Shown one piece after another: positions 61,092-64,000 of a stretch of DNA of 64,000 nt. How positions within the stretch are numbered: position 1 is the first letter of the stretch; every line of letters starts with the position of its first letter. This DNA is from Sphingomonas sp. PAMC 26605 (GTDB lineage: Bacteria; Pseudomonadota; Alphaproteobacteria; Sphingomonadales; Sphingomonadaceae), in NCBI RefSeq assembly GCF_000241485.1, contig NZ_JH584241.1:2267936-2331935 (forward strand), written 5' to 3'. Under the pieces are notes generated by a model, which saw nothing but the letters and a program-made list of their open reading frames with translations, was not told where the DNA came from and searched no databases. The position numbers and the translations under genes were made by a program.

Positions 61092-62261
61092 ATGAGCATC
61101 ATCGCCGCGATCGACGATTTCCGGGAAGCCGCGCGCCGCAGGCTGCCACGCTTCCTGTTCGACTATGCCGATGGCGGCGCGATGGGCGAGCACACCATGC
61201 GCCGCAACGGGGCGGACCTTGCCGACATCGCGCTGCGTCAGCGCGTGTTGCAGGACGTCGCCGAGATCGACCTTTCGACGCAATGGTTCGGCGAGCGCGT
61301 GCCGCTGCCGGTCGCGCTCGGGCCGATCGGGATCGGCGGGATGTTCCGCCGCCGCGGCGAAGTCCAGGCGGCGCGTGCGGCGGCGCGGCAGGGCATTCCG
61401 TTCACCCTCTCGACCGTGGGGATCTGCCCGCTCGCGGAACTGCGCGCCGGTGCGCCCGATGCGAACCTGTGGTTCCAGCTCTACGTCGTGCGCGACCGCG
61501 GCTTCATGCGCGACCTGATCGCCGAGGCGCGCGCGCAAGGGGCGACGACGCTGGTCTTCACCGTCGACATGCCGACCCCGGGAATCCGCCACCGCGACCT
61601 CCATTCGGGCATGTCGGGCCCGGGCGGTCCTGTCCGGCGCGCGCTGCAGGCGATGGGCAAGCCGCACTGGGCGTGGGACGTCGGCCTGCGCGGGCGGCCG
61701 CACCAGCTCGGCAACCTCGTGCCGGTGCTCGGCGCGGACAGCGGCATGAACGATTACATCGGCTGGCTCGCCGAGAATTTCGATCCCGGCATCCGCTGGA
61801 AGGATCTCGACTGGCTGCGCGACGCATGGGACGGCCCGGTCGTCGTCAAGGGGATCCTCGATCCCGAGGATGCGCGCGAGGCGGCGGCCTATGGCGCGCA
61901 AGGGCTGGTCGTGTCGAACCACGGCGGGCGCCAGCTCGACGGCGTGCTGTCGACAGCCCGCGCGCTGCCCGCGATCGCCGATGCGGTCGGCGACCGGATG
62001 ACGATCCTCGCCGATGGCGGCGTGCGCTCGGGTCTCGATGTCATTCGCCTGCTCGCGCTCGGGGCCGACGGCGTGCTGCTCGGCCGCGCCTGGCTGTGGG
62101 CGCTCGCCGCCGCGGGCGAGGCCGGGGTTGATCGCATGCTGGCGATGCTCGAGAAGGAAATGCGCGTGACGCTGACGCTCGCCGGCTGCAACCGGGTCGA
62201 GGCGCTCGACCGAACCATTCTCGCCGACGATCGGTTCGGCCTTTCCAGAAGGACATCCTGA
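61092..62261 (+). CDS. FMN-dependent alpha-hydroxy acid dehydrogenase (L-lactate dehydrogenase LldD-like)
   Basis: A 389-residue TIM-barrel flavoprotein: [30 protein letters not shown] at the N-terminus, [57 protein letters not shown] with the active-site His and Arg, and [13 protein letters not shown]-lactate is the final product of the KDF hydrolysis route, and this enzyme would turn it to pyruvate, delivering electrons to the respiratory chain. It fits the pathway order and has a standard family length. Confidence 0.87.
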   Translation: MSIIAAIDDFREAARRRLPRFLFDYADGGAMGEHTMRRNGADLADIALRQRVLQDVAEIDLSTQWFGERVPLPVALGPIGIGGMFRRRGEVQAARAAARQGIPFTLSTVGICPLAELRAGAPDANLWFQLYVVRDRGFMRDLIAEARAQGATTLVFTVDMPTPGIRHRDLHSGMSGPGGPVRRALQAMGKPHWAWDVGLRGRPHQLGNLVPVLGADSGMNDYIGWLAENFDPGIRWKDLDWLRDAWDGPVVVKGILDPEDAREAAAYGAQGLVVSNHGGRQLDGVLSTARALPAIADAVGDRMTILADGGVRSGLDVIRLLALGADGVLLGRAWLWALAAAGEAGVDRMLAMLEKEMRVTLTLAGCNRVEALDRTILADDRFGLSRRTS

Positions 62262-62262
62262 T

Positions 62263-63114
62263 ATGAAGCTTTGCCGATTTGGCGCGCCGGGTGCCGAGCA
62301 GCCGGGCGTGGTCGATGCGACCGGCCGTATCCGCGATCTGTCGGGCGTCGTCGCCGACATCGACGCCGGCGTCCTCTCCGGCGAGGGGCTCGCGCGATTG
62401 CTCGCGCTCGATGTCGAGGCCTTGCCCTTCGCCCCCGAAGGCGCACGCTATGGCGTGCCGGTCGCGGGAACGCGCAAGTTCATCGCGATCGGGCTGAACT
62501 ATGCCGATCACGCCGCCGAATCGAACCTGCCTATCCCGTCCGAGCCCGTCGTGTTCAACAAATGGGTCAATTGCCTGCAGGGCGCGAACGACCCGGTAGC
62601 CATTCCGCGCGGCTCGACCAAGACCGATTGGGAGGTCGAACTCGGCGTCGTGATCGGTGCGCGCGCCTACAACGTCTCGGAAAGCGACGCGCTGGCCCAT
62701 GTCGCGGGCTATTGCGTCGTCAACGACGTGTCGGAGCGCGCGTGGCAGCAGGAGCGGGGTCCCACCTGGGACAAGGGCAAGGGGTTCCCGACCTTCGGTC
62801 CGGTTGGCCCGTGGCTCGTCACGACCGACGAGATCCGCGATCCGCAGGCGCTCGGGCTGTGGCTCGAGGTCAACGGCAAGCGCGTTCAGAACGGCAATAC
62901 CGCGACGATGGTCTTCCCGGTGGCCGAGATCGTGGCGTATTGCTCGCAGTTCATGGAGCTCGAACCCGGCGACATCATCACCACCGGCACGCCGCCGGGA
63001 GTCGGCTTGGGGCAGAAGCCCGCGCCTTGGTATCTCAAGGTCGGCGACAGCATCCGGCTCGGCATCGATGGCTTGGGGGAACAGCGGCAGGAGTGTGTCG
63101 CGACCCGCGGTTAG
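62263..63114 (+). CDS. Fumarylacetoacetate hydrolase family, 2,4-diketo-3-deoxy-L-fuconate hydrolase-like
   Basis: A 283-residue FAH-fold hydrolase. RKFIAIGLNYADHAAESN, PVVFNKWVNCLQGANDPV, the metal ligands in DWEVELGVVIGARAYNVSESDAL, WDKGKGFPTFGPVGPWLV and PGDIITTGTPPGVGLG form a complete active site. The matching step cleaves the 2,4-diketo acid to pyruvate and L-lactate. The gene ends the operon. It begins four bases after the previous stop; ATCCTGAT upstream is a weak ribosome site. Confidence 0.88.
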   Translation: MKLCRFGAPGAEQPGVVDATGRIRDLSGVVADIDAGVLSGEGLARLLALDVEALPFAPEGARYGVPVAGTRKFIAIGLNYADHAAESNLPIPSEPVVFNKWVNCLQGANDPVAIPRGSTKTDWEVELGVVIGARAYNVSESDALAHVAGYCVVNDVSERAWQQERGPTWDKGKGFPTFGPVGPWLVTTDEIRDPQALGLWLEVNGKRVQNGNTATMVFPVAEIVAYCSQFMELEPGDIITTGTPPGVGLGQKPAPWYLKVGDSIRLGIDGLGEQRQECVATRG

Positions 63115-63142
63115 CCAGATCGAAGGGTGCGGCGTGGGTTTC

Positions 63143-64000
63143 TCACGCGGCGCCCTTCGCGACATGGCTGGCCATTCCCGCGACCAGCGCAGCGAAGACG
63201 ATGCGCATGCGATGGGTCGAGCGCAAATCCTCGTGCATCGCGATCCACACGGGCAGGTACGCGACGAACGTCTCGCGCAGCACGGGCACGAGCATAGGGT
63301 CGCGCGCGGCGATCGGATCCTGCATCACCCCGATGCCAAACCCCGCCCGCACCGCGGCGAGTTGGGCGAGCTGGTTGTCGGTGCGCAGCGTGAAGCGCGG
63401 CAGGTCGGGCCAGACGGCCTCGATCGACCGCAGCGACGCCGAGTCGCGATCGAACCCGATCACCGCGTGATCGCCGAGGTCGGCCGGGCGCTCGATCGGC
63501 CGCGATCGCGCGAGATAGTCGCGTCGGGCGTAGAAACCGAGCCCGATCCGTCCCACCGACTTGACGAGCAGCGCCTGCTGCTTGGGTTGCGTCATCCGGA
63601 CCGCGATGTCGGCATCGCGGCGGAGCAGGTCGGAGGTGGTGTCGGTGAGCAGGAGTTCGAGCGTCAGGCCGGGATGCGCGCGGTGCAGTGTCGCCAATAT
63701 CGGCGGCAGCACTTCGGCACCGATCACCTCGCTCGCGCTGATGCGCACGACACCGCTGGCCGCGTCGGCCGGGGCCGAGGCGGTGCGGACCAATGCGGCG
63801 GCGGCCGCCGCCATCGCCTCGGCATGCGGCGCCAGCGCGCGCGCAAGCTCGGTCGGCTGGAGACCGCGCGCGGAGCGCGTGAAAAGCGCACCCGTTTCGA
63901 GCATCGCCTCGAGCTCGGCGATATGCCGGCCCATCGTCGGCTGGGTGAGGCCGAGCGCGCGCGCCGCGCGCGACAGGCTCCCCATGCGCATCACCGCATC
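63143..64000 (-). CDS. LysR-family transcriptional regulator, 5' end cut by the window edge
   Basis: 285 codons reach the edge in an open frame. The visible HTH part is MGSLSRAARALGLTQPTMGRHIAELEAMLETGALFTRSARGLQPTELA; the effector domain starts RISASEVIGAEVLPPIL and continues LLTDTTSDLLRRDADIAVRM to the end KGAA. Typical LysR proteins have about 300 residues, so about 10-20 N-terminal residues are missing. It is convergent with the FAH gene and may not control the operon. Confidence 0.9.
   Translation of the reverse strand, partial: DAVMRMGSLSRAARALGLTQPTMGRHIAELEAMLETGALFTRSARGLQPTELARALAPHAEAMAAAAAALVRTASAPADAASGVVRISASEVIGAEVLPPILATLHRAHPGLTLELLLTDTTSDLLRRDADIAVRMTQPKQQALLVKSVGRIGLGFYARRDYLARSRPIERPADLGDHAVIGFDRDSASLRSIEAVWPDLPRFTLRTDNQLAQLAAVRAGFGIGVMQDPIAARDPMLVPVLRETFVAYLPVWIAMHEDLRSTHRMRIVFAALVAGMASHVAKGAA

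Overview
The window is a GC-rich chromosomal segment that reads like a sphingomonad (Alphaproteobacteria, Sphingomonadaceae or a close relative). This placement is an inference from a MucR/Ros regulator beside Fur, a large TonB-dependent receptor, frequent GTG/TTG starts, many 4-base ATGA/GTGA overlaps between genes, and sphingomonad-type exopolysaccharide and non-phosphorylative sugar-acid genes. I saw no tRNA, rRNA, CRISPR array, integrase or intact transposon.

Region 1 (1-8258) is housekeeping. A minus-strand block runs nfu, rutE-like nitroreductase, tsaB, rimI, mucR, fur, followed by a plus-strand secreted M16 peptidase. Then come about 1.9 kb of nearly gene-free DNA carrying a group of REP-like hairpins and one small secreted protein.

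Region 2 (8259-24092) is the most interesting part: a scattered lasso-peptide biosynthetic cluster with unusually many tailoring genes. It holds an ABC exporter (D), a transglutaminase-like leader protease (B2), a lasso cyclase of the asparagine-synthetase type (C), a PqqD-like leader-binding protein (B1), two HPr-kinase-like kinases, a sulfotransferase with a Nif11-like N-terminus, a TPR-containing 2OG-Fe(II) oxygenase, a methyltransferase, a nucleotidyltransferase, a beta-propeller-like protein, an HEAGH-motif protein, and a pair of tail-collar proteins with a DUF6916-like partner. A 46-codon gene at 19242-19382 (minus), easily missed because of its size, has the features of the precursor peptide. 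Its leader contains W-x-x-P-x-I-x-x-L-D-V-x-Q-T, the core has Asp at position 8, and the last residue is Ser. That matches paeninodin-type lasso peptides, whose HprK-like kinase phosphorylates the C-terminal Ser.

Region 3 (24210-48480) is an exopolysaccharide locus of the Wzx/Wzy type. It encodes a nucleotide-sugar dehydrogenase, a PPP-family phosphatase, Wza, Wzc (BY-kinase), a TPR protein, an O-antigen-ligase-like protein, glycosyltransferases, an AsnB-type amidotransferase, a Wzx flippase, an acetyltransferase, methyltransferase, EpsG-like polymerase, epimerase, a tail-anchored J-domain protein, the initiating sugar-phosphate transferase, and dTDP-rhamnose genes rfbC and rfbD. A degraded rfbA lies upstream of rfbC.

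Region 4 (48746-64000) begins with an orphan N-terminal scrap of the type VI secretion baseplate gene tssK. It continues with D-glycerate genes, a mutarotase, a GntR regulator and a TonB receptor. These are followed by a co-directional operon for catabolism of a 6-deoxy sugar acid (L-fuconate or L-rhamnonate): sugar-acid dehydratase, MFS transporter, lactonase, secreted beta-helix glycosidase-like protein, SDR, L-lactate dehydrogenase-like flavoprotein and FAH-family hydrolase. The set fits the route that ends in pyruvate plus L-lactate. A LysR regulator runs off the right edge.
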